Below, one piece after another: positions 9,070 through 17,813 of a stretch of DNA of 64,000 nt. The first letter of the stretch is position 1. The number at the start of each line of letters is the position of its first letter. The translations under genes were made by a program, and so were the position numbers. This DNA comes from Nocardia mangyaensis (GTDB lineage: Bacteria; Actinomycetota; Actinomycetes; Mycobacteriales; Mycobacteriaceae), in the NCBI RefSeq assembly GCF_001886715.1, contig NZ_CP018082.1:62001-126000 (forward strand), in the 5' to 3' direction. A model generated the notes under the pieces. It was given only the letters and a program-made list of their open reading frames with translations, made no database searches and was not told where the DNA came from.

Positions 9070-10014
9070 CTACGCGGTGACTGCCAAGACGGCGGCCAGC
9101 CCGAACGCCAACGCCATCACCACCACCTCCACGGCGGCATTGCGCAGCGAAACCTGCGCGGTGACCCGGTGATCGGCGGCCCGCGTCACCCAGGTGCGCC
9201 GCCACCACCAGCCAAGTCCCGCCAGCACGCACAGCAGCACGAACTTGGCCAGCAGGATCCGCCCGTACCCGCTCGACCACAGCGGCTCGATCCCGCCGAG
9301 CCGCACCAGCCCATCGATCAACCCGGTCGCGGCGACCGCGAGTACCAGCGGCGCGGCCAGCGCGGAGTAGCGGGGCAGCGTGGCCGCCCATTCGCCGCGG
9401 GTGCGCAGGACCAATGCCATCGCGAGCAGCAGCCCGAGCCAGCCCGCGGCGGCCAGCGCGTGCACCGCCGCCAGCACCGAGCCGAACATCTGCTGGGACA
9501 TGTGCCCGGTGATCGGGCGCAGCGCCAGCGCGACGGCGGCGAACACCAGCACCAGATCCGGCGATGCCGCGTCGGGTCGGCGGTAGGCCACCGCCGCGTA
9601 GCAGGCGATGGCGCCGGTGCAGAACAGGATCGCGATCCCGATCTGTCCGGCGCTGAGCCGACCGAGGAACGTACCGAAATCGCTCGCCCCGAGGGCACGC
9701 ACCGGCACGCCGACGATCTCGGCCGCCTCGCCGACCAGCACGGCGAACTCAGCGCTGAACCAGACACCGGCCAGCACCGCGACCGGTCGCCAGGTGACCC
9801 GCAGCCGGTCGTTGAGCCGGGGCAGCGCCGCCAGCCCGAGCACGGTCGCGCCCGCGCCGTCGGCGACGACGCGGGCACAGGCCACCACGGGAAAACCGTC
9901 GAAGCCGCGCAGCGCCCAGGCCAGCGCCACGCCGGCCATGGCCGCGGCGACGACCGGCCCCAGCAGCCGCCATGGCTGCCGCGTGGCGCCGGGTGCCCGG
10001 CGACCGGTCGTCAT
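9070..10014 (-). CDS. copD: CopD-family copper transport membrane protein
   Basis: A 314-residue protein with about eight hydrophobic segments and the CopD-like C-terminal region (SGYGRILLAKFVLLCVLAGLGWWWR), together with GHMSQQMFGSVLAAVHALAAAGWLG, a His/Met-containing helix pair. It starts six bases after the copC stop, forming an operon with membrane protein, ycnI and copC. CopD works with periplasmic CopC in copper import into the cytoplasm; in actinobacteria such clusters supply cuproenzymes. No copper-responsive regulator gene is visible nearby. Confidence 0.88.
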   Translation of the reverse strand: MTTGRRAPGATRQPWRLLGPVVAAAMAGVALAWALRGFDGFPVVACARVVADGAGATVLGLAALPRLNDRLRVTWRPVAVLAGVWFSAEFAVLVGEAAEIVGVPVRALGASDFGTFLGRLSAGQIGIAILFCTGAIACYAAVAYRRPDAASPDLVLVFAAVALALRPITGHMSQQMFGSVLAAVHALAAAGWLGLLLAMALVLRTRGEWAATLPRYSALAAPLVLAVAATGLIDGLVRLGGIEPLWSSGYGRILLAKFVLLCVLAGLGWWWRRTWVTRAADHRVTAQVSLRNAAVEVVVMALAFGLAAVLAVTA

Positions 10015-10020
10015 CGCCGG

Positions 10021-10608
10021 CTACTTCTTGCGACCGGACCGGCCACCGAGCAGCGCGACCGCCAGGCCCGCGCCGAACAGCACCACACCACCGGCGACGA
10101 ACACCCACACGGGCACCCCACCGGAATCGCCGTCGCCGTCGGCGCTGTCCGCACCCGGCTTGGCGCCCGCCGTACCGGTGCCCTCCTTGCTGAGGGTGAA
10201 GTGCCGGGTCCCGCTGACCGGATGGCCGTCGGCGGAGGTCACCCGGAACGCGAGCGTGTACTCACCGACCGGTCCCAGTTCGCCCACTTCCACACTCACC
10301 GTCGGCCCTTCGACGAGCACCTCGCCCTTCGACCACAGCCGCCCGTCCGGACCGACCACGGTCAGCGACGGAAAGGTCTTCTGCAGTTCCTCGTTGAAGG
10401 TGACGCTGGCCCGCGCGGGCCCGACCTCGACGGTCGAGCCGTCCTCGGGCACGCTGCTCACCGCGCCCGAATGCGCGCCCGCGGTGCCCGCCGCGAAGGC
10501 CGCGGCGAACAGCGCCGCCAGCAGCGTCACGAGGACCGCGAGCCCGGCGGGACGACGGGGTGCCGGGGCGTGCTTGCCGGGCCGCGACAGTGCGTCGGCG
10601 CGCATCAT
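10021..10608 (-). CDS. copC: CopC-domain periplasmic copper-binding protein
   Basis: A 195-residue protein with a signal peptide ending AGTAGAHSG, so that the mature protein starts at or next to His, the N-terminal copper ligand of CopC. The core has the CopC beta-sandwich pattern (VSSVPEDGSTVEVGP, VTFNEEL, DGHPVSGTRHFTL), where the second His region completes the site. A C-terminal membrane helix (VWVFVAGGVVLFGAGLAVALLGG) anchors it, which is usual in actinobacteria. Its ATG overlaps the ycnI stop as ATGA. Confidence 0.9.
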   Translation of the reverse strand: MMRADALSRPGKHAPAPRRPAGLAVLVTLLAALFAAAFAAGTAGAHSGAVSSVPEDGSTVEVGPARASVTFNEELQKTFPSLTVVGPDGRLWSKGEVLVEGPTVSVEVGELGPVGEYTLAFRVTSADGHPVSGTRHFTLSKEGTGTAGAKPGADSADGDGDSGGVPVWVFVAGGVVLFGAGLAVALLGGRSGRKK

Positions 10609-11258
10609 GACGCCTGCCGCGCGCGGAAGACCAGGCCGAGGCCGAGTGCGGCGCCGAACAGGCCGAGGGCCAGGCCGAGGCCGCCGAGCCAGCGGGCCAC
10701 GGTGTCGTGGCCGGATTCGCTGGTCTCAGAGGAGGCGACCTGGTGATCGCCGCCGTGCCCGCCGCTGTTCGCGGTCAGGGTGGCACTCGGCGCCGGGCGT
10801 TCGGGTTCGGCGCCGTCGGTGCTCGGCTGGTCCCAGGCGACGACCTTGCCGTCGCTGTAGGTCTGCTCGGTGGGGAAGATCACCGTGTCCTGGTCGGGCA
10901 GCGGACCGAGCGAGAGCACGAAGCGCTGGAACTGGCCGGGGCCGACGCCCGGGTTGCCCGGGTTGGCGGTCCAGGCGACGGCGACGGTCTCGCCCTTGTC
11001 GTTGCGCTCGACGGTCGAAGTCCAGCCCGGCAGCGGTTCGGTGCGCACGCTCTTCAGGTTCGGCACGGCGACGCGCAGCGCCGTGGTGGCCGCGGTGTCG
11101 GATTCGGTGGGCACCTTGAAGGTGGCGACGGTGTAACCGCCCTTGGCCGCGCCGGGGGCGTCGACGGTCACGTGCGCGGCCGCCGAACCACCGGCGACGA
11201 GCACCAGCCCCGCCGCGAGGGCGACGGTCCCGGTGCCACGGGTGATGAAGTTGTGCAT
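10605..11258 (-). CDS. YcnI-family (DUF1775) copper-associated lipid-exposed protein
   Basis: A 217-residue protein. ATG 11258 has an AAGG ribosome site and begins a signal peptide (GLVLVAGGSAAAHVTVDAP), so I reject the 331-residue version starting at 11600. The mature N-terminal His followed by VTVDAPGAAKGGY is the hallmark of YcnI/DUF1775, which binds Cu(II) through that His. PLPGWTSTV and a C-terminal membrane helix (ARWLGGLGLALGLFGAALGLGL) complete it. YcnI genes cluster with copC/copD, and this one is coupled to copC by ATGA. A metallochaperone role is known for the family and inferred here. Confidence 0.9.
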   Translation of the reverse strand: MHNFITRGTGTVALAAGLVLVAGGSAAAHVTVDAPGAAKGGYTVATFKVPTESDTAATTALRVAVPNLKSVRTEPLPGWTSTVERNDKGETVAVAWTANPGNPGVGPGQFQRFVLSLGPLPDQDTVIFPTEQTYSDGKVVAWDQPSTDGAEPERPAPSATLTANSGGHGGDHQVASSETSESGHDTVARWLGGLGLALGLFGAALGLGLVFRARQAS

Positions 11259-11299
11259 GGAATGCCTTCTGTCCGAAGAGAAATCTGGGGTCGTCTGGA

Positions 11300-11947
11300 T
11301 CAGGCGAACAGCGGCGGTGCGCGCGGACATCGCGCACCCTTCGGACGTGCGCCGTGCGCGGCGAGGGCGATCGACCAGCGGGCAGTCGGCCGGAAGAGGG
11401 TGGCGGAGGGCGCGCTGAGCGCCGCCCGAACCACGCTCGACGCCACGAGATACAGCCGCTCGGCAACGAGAATCAGTGCGGCACAGATGATTGCCGCGAG
11501 GACATGTGCCACCGCCATCGACGCGCTCGGCAGATGCAACACATCGACAACACCGCCGTGGTGCTCGAGCGTGCCGGTCAGGGCATGGTGCCCAGCCCAC
11601 TGACCGCCCAGCAGGGCTGTCGTGGTGCGCACCGCTGGGGCGGCAGCGCAGGCGCGGGCCGCCCGACCGGGCAGCTCGCGTGCCCTCTTCACCAGCGGGG
11701 CGGAACCGGATCGACGCTGTGCCGCAGCGTGTGCGGATGTGGTGAGCGTTCGCCCCAGGCCGGCGGCTCCAGCGTCGCCGCGCGTGGCGAGAATCCCCGC
11801 ACCCACCGAAACCAGCAGCAGCAGCGTGATTTCCGCCGACCGCGGCACCCCGCCGCCCGCGATTCCGTGCGCGGCGATCGCCAACCCGCCCACGAGTACG
11901 CCGCAGCCACCACCGCGCAGGCGGGAGGTGAGCTGCGGCATGGTCAC
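11300..11947 (-). CDS. His-containing membrane protein at the head of the copper operon
   Basis: A 215-residue protein with hydrophobic segments near residues 10-55 and in the second half (AHVLAAIICAALILVAERLYLVA). Histidines cluster before the second segment (GHHALTGTLEHHGGVVDVLHL), suggesting metal contact at the membrane face. It starts with GTG 11947, seven bases after the DUF6474 stop, and precedes ycnI by 41 bases. I know no named family; a copper-related role is inferred from the operon. Confidence 0.6.
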   Translation of the reverse strand: MTMPQLTSRLRGGGCGVLVGGLAIAAHGIAGGGVPRSAEITLLLLVSVGAGILATRGDAGAAGLGRTLTTSAHAAAQRRSGSAPLVKRARELPGRAARACAAAPAVRTTTALLGGQWAGHHALTGTLEHHGGVVDVLHLPSASMAVAHVLAAIICAALILVAERLYLVASSVVRAALSAPSATLFRPTARWSIALAAHGARPKGARCPRAPPLFA

Positions 11948-11954
11948 GACGGGA

Positions 11955-12629
11955 TCAGCGCACGCCCAGGCGGGCCAGTGCGTCGTTCTCCAGCACGGAC
12001 AGCTCGGCCGAGATGGAGGTGTGCACGGCCTTGCGGCGCGCGGCGGGCATCTGCTCCGCGGTATTCACCGCGACGGTGAGATCGGTCAGCCGCGAGCGGG
12101 CCGCGTCGACGTACTTCTTGGTGTCGGCGTCGCCGGGCGCGTCGGCGGTGATCTTGTCCAGCGCGGACTCGGCGTTGACGATGCGGGCCTGCAGCCGCGC
12201 GCCGTGGCCGCTGAACTCGCCGAGCTGGTCGAGCCCGATGCCGAGTTGCTGCGCCTTGCGCGCGTCGAGTTGGCCACGCACGAAGGTCGCGCCGCGGTAG
12301 GCCAGGGGAGCGAGGACCGGGATGAGTACCCTGGCCACGCCGATGTACTTGCGGATCTGGGCGGCGCTGAACAGTTCGCGGTCGGCCTTGGCCGCGAGCT
12401 TCTGGGCGGCCTTCTCCTCGGCCTGCAGTGTCGCGATCTGGGCCTTGGCCACCTTGGCCTCGGTGCGGGCCGCCGACTTCGCCGCGCGCCGGTTGGTGCG
12501 TTCGCCCGCCTTGGCGGCCTTGCGCTCGTTCTTCGCGCTCAGCTTCGCCTCGACGGCCGCCTTGTGCTTGAGTGCCTTCGCCTCAGCGCGTCGGCTCGGT
12601 CGCCGCTTGCGCTTGCTGAACAACCCCAT
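11955..12629 (-). CDS. DUF6474-like conserved protein with basic coiled N-terminus
   Basis: A 224-residue protein. Residues 1-75 are very rich in Lys, Arg and Ala (MGLFSKRKRRPSRRAEAKAL) and look like a charged helix or nucleic-acid-binding tail. A short hydrophobic patch (IGVARVLIPVLAPLAY) and a helical C-terminal half with QARIVNAESALDKI follow. This matches the conserved Mycobacteriales family I know as DUF6474; its function is unknown. It is the first gene of the minus-strand run leading into the copper operon and is divergent from the nuclease gene. Confidence 0.7.
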   Translation of the reverse strand: MGLFSKRKRRPSRRAEAKALKHKAAVEAKLSAKNERKAAKAGERTNRRAAKSAARTEAKVAKAQIATLQAEEKAAQKLAAKADRELFSAAQIRKYIGVARVLIPVLAPLAYRGATFVRGQLDARKAQQLGIGLDQLGEFSGHGARLQARIVNAESALDKITADAPGDADTKKYVDAARSRLTDLTVAVNTAEQMPAARRKAVHTSISAELSVLENDALARLGVR

Positions 12630-12711
12630 GAGATCAGGCCCTCCGTCATGCTCGCCAAGTCATGAGGCAGAGCCGGGGATAGCGGCCTGCCGTACTTCGT
12701 AGCGTAGTGGG

Positions 12712-14460
12712 ATGAGGGTAGCGATTGGGCATTGTGTCGGGGGGAAGGACCATACTGCTTGCGTGCACGCGGCCGAGGACGACTTCGACGGCGGGTCGGC
12801 GCATCGCCCGGCCCGCGTTTCCGCTGCCCTCGATCGAGGGGCCGAGATCGGGCTCAGCCCCCGTGCCGCCTATCTGGACGCGCGCTCGCTGATCGGTTGC
12901 CGCCATCGGCTGCGCCTGGACGCCACCTTCCCGGCCGTCCTCACCGAGGTCCGCGAGGACCCGGGTGTGCAGCAGCGGCGCGAGGCGGCGAGCGCGCACC
13001 GCACGAGAGTCCGCGACGAGCTGGTCGCGGCCGCCCCCGCCGACTGGGTGGTGATCGACCCGCGGCTGCGCGCCGGCGACAAGGCCGCCGCCACCATGGC
13101 CGCCATCGAGGCGCGCGCGCCCCGGATCTGGGGTGGGCTGCTGCCCCAGGAGGCCGATACCGGCCGTCGCGGCGGCGCCGAGTTCCTGCTGCGCGACGAC
13201 GACCGCGGCGGCTACATCCCGATCATCGTGGTCAACCACAAGGTCACCGACCCGCGCCGCCCCGATCCGGCCGATTTCCACCCGCTGACCTCTGATCTGT
13301 TCCGCTGGCAGCCCCGCCGCGACAAGCACGTGAAACTGCGCCCGCAACCGCGCGACCAGCAGCGCCTCGCGCACCTGTACCGGATGTTGCAGCGCCACGG
13401 CATGGCCAGCCCCGCCCTGGTCGGCGGCGCGATCGGCCTGGCCTTCGACCGCATCCTCGTCCACGACCTGACCGGCGTGCTGGCCGACTACGACCAGCGC
13501 TACGCCGACCGCATCGCGGTGGTGCGCGGCGAGCTGCCGACCCAGCCCTCGAAGGTGCCCGAGTGCAGGCAGTGCCCCTGGTGGGTGCGCGGTGCCGGTG
13601 ACGAACCCAGTTGTGAGGGGCAACTGGTGCGGATGCGTGATGTGAGCCTGGTCGCACCGGGTTCACGGGCCGACGTGCTGCGGGTGCACGGCGTGCAGAC
13701 CGTCGACGAGCTGGCCGCTTGGACGGGCGAGGCGCCCGAGGACTGGCAGCACGGCCCGTTCGACGAGACCGTGGTCACCGCACGCGCCTGGATCGCCGGA
13801 GCGCCGCTGGTACGTCGGTTCGACCAGGTCAGCGTGCGGCGCGCCGACGTGGAGGTCGACGTCGACCTGGAGAGCTACCAGGAGGACGGCGCCTACCTGT
13901 GGGGCACGCTGCTCGACGGCGTCTACCGCCCGTTCTTCACCTGGGTACCGCTGCCCACCGAGGACGAGGGCCGCTCGTTCGGCGAGTTCTGGACCTGGCT
14001 CATGCAGGTGCGCGCCTCGGCCCACGCGGCGGGCAAAACCTTTGCCGCCTACTGCTATTCGCGGACCGCTGAGGACAAATGGCTCTACGAGTCGGCCCAG
14101 CGGTTCGCCGGGATGCCCGGGGTGCCGACGCGCGAGCAGGTGCGCGCCTTCGTCGACTCCACCGAGTGGGTGGACATGTTCCAGGCGGTCACCGACCAGT
14201 TCATCTGCCCGAACGGCAAGGGTTTGAAGAAGATCGCCCCGGTCGCGGGCTTCAGCTGGCGCGATCCCGAGGCCAGCGGTGAGGCGTCGATGGGCTGGTA
14301 TCGCCGCGCGGTCGGCTACGACGCCGACAGCGACATGTCCCAGCGCACGCGCCTGCTCGAGTACAACGAAGACGATGTTCGGGCCACCCAGGTCCTGCGC
14401 GATTGGATGACGCTCGAGGCCGTGGCCGAGGTTCCCTCCATCGCCGATTTCGGTCGGTAA
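12712..14460 (+). CDS. TM0106-family RecB-like putative nuclease
   Basis: A 582-residue protein. The N-terminal half carries a RecB-like nuclease signature (YLDARSLIGCRHRLRLDATFP, WVVIDPRLRAGDK, IPIIVVNHKVTD) and a cysteine pair (ECRQCPWW) typical of a 4Fe-4S-type cluster, with a helix-hairpin-helix-like stretch (VLRVHGVQTVDELAAW). The C-terminal half resembles an RNase H-like domain (VDLESYQEDGAYLWG, EYNEDDVRATQVLRDWM). Such proteins are believed to act in DNA repair. GTGs after the ATG, such as one near 12762, are alternative starts. It ends about 60 bases before a TnpB transposon. Confidence 0.8.
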   Translation: MRVAIGHCVGGKDHTACVHAAEDDFDGGSAHRPARVSAALDRGAEIGLSPRAAYLDARSLIGCRHRLRLDATFPAVLTEVREDPGVQQRREAASAHRTRVRDELVAAAPADWVVIDPRLRAGDKAAATMAAIEARAPRIWGGLLPQEADTGRRGGAEFLLRDDDRGGYIPIIVVNHKVTDPRRPDPADFHPLTSDLFRWQPRRDKHVKLRPQPRDQQRLAHLYRMLQRHGMASPALVGGAIGLAFDRILVHDLTGVLADYDQRYADRIAVVRGELPTQPSKVPECRQCPWWVRGAGDEPSCEGQLVRMRDVSLVAPGSRADVLRVHGVQTVDELAAWTGEAPEDWQHGPFDETVVTARAWIAGAPLVRRFDQVSVRRADVEVDVDLESYQEDGAYLWGTLLDGVYRPFFTWVPLPTEDEGRSFGEFWTWLMQVRASAHAAGKTFAAYCYSRTAEDKWLYESAQRFAGMPGVPTREQVRAFVDSTEWVDMFQAVTDQFICPNGKGLKKIAPVAGFSWRDPEASGEASMGWYRRAVGYDADSDMSQRTRLLEYNEDDVRATQVLRDWMTLEAVAEVPSIADFGR

Positions 14461-14561
14461 TAAGATCGTCGTCGTGACCAGGGTGCGTAGCGCGAACGCC
14501 CGGTCCTGCAGGGCCCGGCTGATGGATCGACAGGTGTGTCGGTGGTCCGGGCTATCTTGCA

Positions 14562-15713
14562 ATGGTGCAGCTCCGGTACCAGTACCGTCTCTACCCGACA
14601 CCAAGCCAGCAACTCAGCCTGGCTCAGGCGTTCGGGTGTGCGCGGGTGGTGTTCAACGACTGTCTGCGCGTGCGGCAAACCACCTACGCTGCGGGAGAAC
14701 GTCTCTCCGATACCGAGATACAAAAGCGGGTTGTCACCGTCGCGAAAAGGACACCGGAGCGCGCTTGGCTAGCGGACGTGGCCTCGGTTGTCCTGGTTCA
14801 GGCATGTCAAGATGCGCGGCGCGCGTACCGCAACTGGTTCGACTCGATGTCGGGCAAACGCAGGGGCCCGAGGTCGGGAGCGCCACGGTTCCGGTCACGC
14901 AAAGACTCCAGGCAGTCGATACGGTTCACCCGCAACGGATTCCGCCTCCGCGCGAACCGGACCCTGGACGTCGCCAAGGTCGGGGAACTGGATGTCCGGT
15001 GGTCGCGGGAGCTGCCGACAGAGCCGACGTCGGTGACGATTATCAAAGATTCGGCGGGGCGGTACTTCGCGAGCTTCGTAGTCGAAGTGGACGCGACCTC
15101 ACTCCCCGAGGCCGACTCCGAGGTCGGTATCGACCTGGGCTTGACCACCTTCGCGGTGTTGTCGAACGGCAAAACCATCTCGTCCCCGAAATTTCTCCGC
15201 CGGGCCGAACACAGACTCCGCAAAGCGCAACAGTGTTTGTCGCGCAAGGAGGAAGGAAGCAGGAACCGGGCGAAGCAACGCGTGCGGGTCGCGCGGGCGC
15301 ACGCTTCGGTGGCCGATGCCCGGCGAGACTGGGCGCACAAGCAGTCGACGACGATCATCCGCGAGAATCAAGCGGTATTCGTCGAGGACTTGTGCGTTCG
15401 GGGTCTGGCGCGGACGCGGTTGGCGAAGTCGGTGCACGATGCGGGGTGGGGGAAGTTCATCCGCATGCTCGAGCAGAAGGCTGCGCGATACGGGCGCGTC
15501 TTCGGCAGAGTCGACCGGTTCCATCCCTCGAGCCAACTCTGCTCGAGCTGCGGAGTTCGCGACGGCCCGAAGCCACTCTCGATTCGGGAGTGGACATGCC
15601 AGGCGTGCGGCGCGGTCCACGACCGCGACCTGAACGCCGCTGTCAATATCCACGCCGCAGGCCGTGCGGAGTGGTTAAACGCCTGCGGAGGGGCTGTCAG
15701 TCTCTCCGCCTAG
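14562..15713 (+). CDS. tnpB: TnpB RNA-guided endonuclease
   Basis: A 383-residue protein of normal TnpB length. The N-terminal wedge region starts with YRLYPTPSQQ. The RuvC triad is intact: Asp191 in VGIDLGLT, Glu275 in VFVEDLCV and Asp356 in HDRDLNAAVNI, close to positions 191, 278 and 361 of ISDra2 TnpB. The zinc ribbon CSSCG...CQACG is present. TnpB cleaves DNA next to a transposon-specific motif, guided by an omega RNA made from the 3' end of its own gene and the element end. All visible catalytic features are kept, so it is probably active. The gene is complete and in the same direction as htpG. Confidence 0.92.
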   Translation: MVQLRYQYRLYPTPSQQLSLAQAFGCARVVFNDCLRVRQTTYAAGERLSDTEIQKRVVTVAKRTPERAWLADVASVVLVQACQDARRAYRNWFDSMSGKRRGPRSGAPRFRSRKDSRQSIRFTRNGFRLRANRTLDVAKVGELDVRWSRELPTEPTSVTIIKDSAGRYFASFVVEVDATSLPEADSEVGIDLGLTTFAVLSNGKTISSPKFLRRAEHRLRKAQQCLSRKEEGSRNRAKQRVRVARAHASVADARRDWAHKQSTTIIRENQAVFVEDLCVRGLARTRLAKSVHDAGWGKFIRMLEQKAARYGRVFGRVDRFHPSSQLCSSCGVRDGPKPLSIREWTCQACGAVHDRDLNAAVNIHAAGRAEWLNACGGAVSLSA

Positions 15714-15744
15714 CGGGAAGCGAGCCCCTGTGAAACAGGAATCA
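15600..15744 (+). ncRNA. Predicted omega RNA scaffold of TnpB
   Basis: In TnpB systems the guide RNA scaffold overlaps the 3' end of tnpB and runs to the right end of the element. Here the end has the stem AGGGGCT/AGCCCCT, an inner CCGC/GCGG hairpin and the final CCTGTGAAACAGG hairpin before AATC. The 5' boundary is a guess. The guide would be read from about 15745 onward, which is the first part of htpG. Prediction rests on structure and family knowledge only. Confidence 0.5.
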
Positions 15745-17706
15745 ACCGTCAATGAGCACGTCGAAACTCTCGAGTTCCAGGCCGAGACCCACCAGCTCCT
15801 CGAGCTGATGATCCACTCGGTCTACTCCAACAAAGACACGTTCCTGCGGGAGCTGATCTCGAACGCTTCCGACGCACTGGACAAGCTCAAGCTGGCCGCG
15901 TTCCAGGACAAGGATCTCGTCGCCGACACCGCCGACTTGCACATCGAGTTGGCTGTCGACAGCGACAAGCGCGTCCTGACCGTGCGCGACAACGGCATCG
16001 GCATGTCCCGCGCCGAGGTGATCGATCTGATCGGGACCCTCGCCAAGTCCGGCACCGCCGACCTGCGCCGCAAGCTCACCGAGGCCAAGTCCGATGCGGC
16101 GGCCGAGGAGCTGATCGGCCAGTTCGGCATCGGCTTCTACTCCACCTTCATGGTCGCCGACAAGGTCGTGCTGACCACCCGCAAGGCGGGCGAGGGTGAG
16201 GGCACCCGGTGGGAGGCCGCCGCGGGCAGCTCCACCTACTCCATCGACACCGTCGCCGACGCGCCGCAGGGCACCTCGGTGACGCTCGAGCTGAAGGCCC
16301 CCGACGAGGACGATCACCTCTTCGACTACACGCAGGAATGGAAGCTGCGCGAGATCGTCCGCAAGTACTCCGACTTCATCGCCTGGCCGATCCGCATGCA
16401 GGTCGAGCGCACGGTGACCGAGGGCGAGGGCGAGGAGAAGGTCGAGAAGACCATCGTCGAGGACCAGGTCCTCAACTCGCAGAAGGCCCTGTGGACCCGG
16501 CCGCGCGCGGAGGTGACCGACGAGGAGTACAAGGAGTTCTACCACCACGTCTCGCACGCCTGGGACTCCCCGCTCGAGATCATTCCGCTGAAGGCCGAGG
16601 GCACCTTCGAGTACCAGGCCCTGCTGTTCATCCCGTCCACCGCGCCGTTCGACCTGTTCACCCGTGAGCACAAGCGCGGTGTGCAGCTGTACGTGCGCCG
16701 GGTGTTCATCATGGACAACTGCGAAGAGCTGATGCCGGAGTACCTGCGCTTCGTCAAGGGTGTGGTCGACGCGCAGGACCTCTCGCTCAACGTCTCCCGC
16801 GAGATCCTGCAGCAGGACCGCCAGATCCAGATGATCCGCAAGCGCCTGGTGAAGAAGGTGCTGTCCACAGTCAAGGACCTGCAGGGCGCTGAGGATCAGA
16901 CCAAGTACCAGACGTTCTGGTCGCAGTTCGGTCGAGTCCTCAAGGAGGGCCTGCTCTCCGACACCGACAACCGCGAAACCCTGCTCACCGTCTCCTCGTT
17001 CGCCTCCACCGCCTCGGACTCCGAGCTCACCACGCTCGCGCAGTACGTCGACCGGATGAAGGACGGCCAGGACGCGATCTACTACATGACCGGCGAAAGC
17101 CGTGCGCAGGTGGAGAACTCGCCGCACCTGGAAGCCTTCAAGGCCAAGGGGCTCGAGGTACTCGTGCTGACCGATCCGGTCGACGAGATGTGGGTCGGTT
17201 CGGTGCCGGAGTTCGACGGCAAGAAGTTCCAGTCCATCGCCAAGGGCGAGGTCGACCTGGAGACCGAGGACGAGAAGAAGGAGACCGAGGCGCTGCGCGA
17301 GCAGCAGGACAAGGACTTCGCCGACCTGCTCACCTGGCTCGGCAAGACCCTCGACGAGGTCGCCAAGGAAGTGCGCCTCACCAACCGGCTCACCACCTCC
17401 CCGGCCTGCCTGGTCGGTGACGTCTACGACTTCACCCCCATGCTCGAGCGCATGTACCGCGCCTCGGGCCAGGCGCTGCCGGAGTCCAAGCGCATCCTCG
17501 AGCTCAACCCGACCCACCCGCTGGTCACCGGCCTGCGCGATGCCTACGACGCGCGCAAGTCCGATGCCGACGAGGGCAAGGTGCCCGAACTCGCCGAGAC
17601 CGCCGAATTGCTTTACGGCACCGCGGTTCTCGCCGAGGGCGGCGAGCTCAAGGACCCGGCGCACTTCGCCCAGCTGCTGACCGAGCGCCTGACCCGAACG
17701 GTCTGA
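15730..17706 (+). CDS. htpG: Molecular chaperone HtpG (Hsp90)
   Basis: A 658-residue Hsp90 homologue. The ATP-binding domain is intact: ELISNASDALDKL, the DNGIGM motif and GQFGIGFYSTFMVADK; the middle domain has NVSREILQQD, and the C-terminal dimerisation domain is complete. HtpG is an ATP-driven cytosolic chaperone. The only usable upstream start is GTG 15730, which lies inside the terminal hairpin of the TnpB element; the native start codon seems to have been displaced, because the conserved part begins NEHVETLEFQAETH at codon 8 with GTC before it. GGGAAG, nine bases upstream of the GTG, can serve as ribosome site and is also element-derived. Confidence 0.93.
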   Translation: MKQESTVNEHVETLEFQAETHQLLELMIHSVYSNKDTFLRELISNASDALDKLKLAAFQDKDLVADTADLHIELAVDSDKRVLTVRDNGIGMSRAEVIDLIGTLAKSGTADLRRKLTEAKSDAAAEELIGQFGIGFYSTFMVADKVVLTTRKAGEGEGTRWEAAAGSSTYSIDTVADAPQGTSVTLELKAPDEDDHLFDYTQEWKLREIVRKYSDFIAWPIRMQVERTVTEGEGEEKVEKTIVEDQVLNSQKALWTRPRAEVTDEEYKEFYHHVSHAWDSPLEIIPLKAEGTFEYQALLFIPSTAPFDLFTREHKRGVQLYVRRVFIMDNCEELMPEYLRFVKGVVDAQDLSLNVSREILQQDRQIQMIRKRLVKKVLSTVKDLQGAEDQTKYQTFWSQFGRVLKEGLLSDTDNRETLLTVSSFASTASDSELTTLAQYVDRMKDGQDAIYYMTGESRAQVENSPHLEAFKAKGLEVLVLTDPVDEMWVGSVPEFDGKKFQSIAKGEVDLETEDEKKETEALREQQDKDFADLLTWLGKTLDEVAKEVRLTNRLTTSPACLVGDVYDFTPMLERMYRASGQALPESKRILELNPTHPLVTGLRDAYDARKSDADEGKVPELAETAELLYGTAVLAEGGELKDPAHFAQLLTERLTRTV

Positions 17707-17716
17707 GTGTGCGACC

Positions 17717-17747
17717 GTCCGGCCGGCCTCGACGAGGCCGGCCGGAC
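17717..17747 (+). terminator. GC hairpin downstream of htpG
   Basis: A perfect 14-base-pair stem (GTCCGGCCGGCCTC and its complement) with a 3-base loop, ten bases after the htpG stop. It lacks a T-run, as is common in actinobacteria. Confidence 0.75.
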
Positions 17748-17813
17748 CGCGGAACTGGATTCACGATGCGGAATACCCGTGCTGACCGGGCGAACACGCG
17801 GCACCATGGAGTG

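Larger units (their letters stand above)
14525..15744 (+). mobile_element. Solo TnpB (IS605/IS607-type) element without a transposase gene
   Basis: The element consists of tnpB plus a structured right end; there is no tnpA in the window. The right end carries nested stems (AGGGGCT 15689-15695 with AGCCCCT 15723-15729, containing CCGC/GCGG) and the terminal hairpin CCTGTGAAACAGG (15727-15739), followed by AATC, the usual look of TnpB right ends. The left boundary is uncertain, somewhere in 14461-14555; I place it after ATG 14522-14524 as one possibility. It lies between the nuclease gene and the body of htpG. Confidence 0.65.

Noticed and set aside
9169..11600. Long plus-strand frames across the copper operon
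   Set aside because: They are antisense to CopD, CopC and YcnI, which have clear signal peptides and metal motifs.
11259..11600. N-terminal extension of the YcnI protein
   Set aside because: ATG 11258 has a ribosome site and signal peptide; the extension overlaps the upstream membrane-protein gene.
15742..17664. A 640-codon open frame antisense to htpG
   Set aside because: It is a reverse shadow of a highly conserved gene, without recognisable domains.
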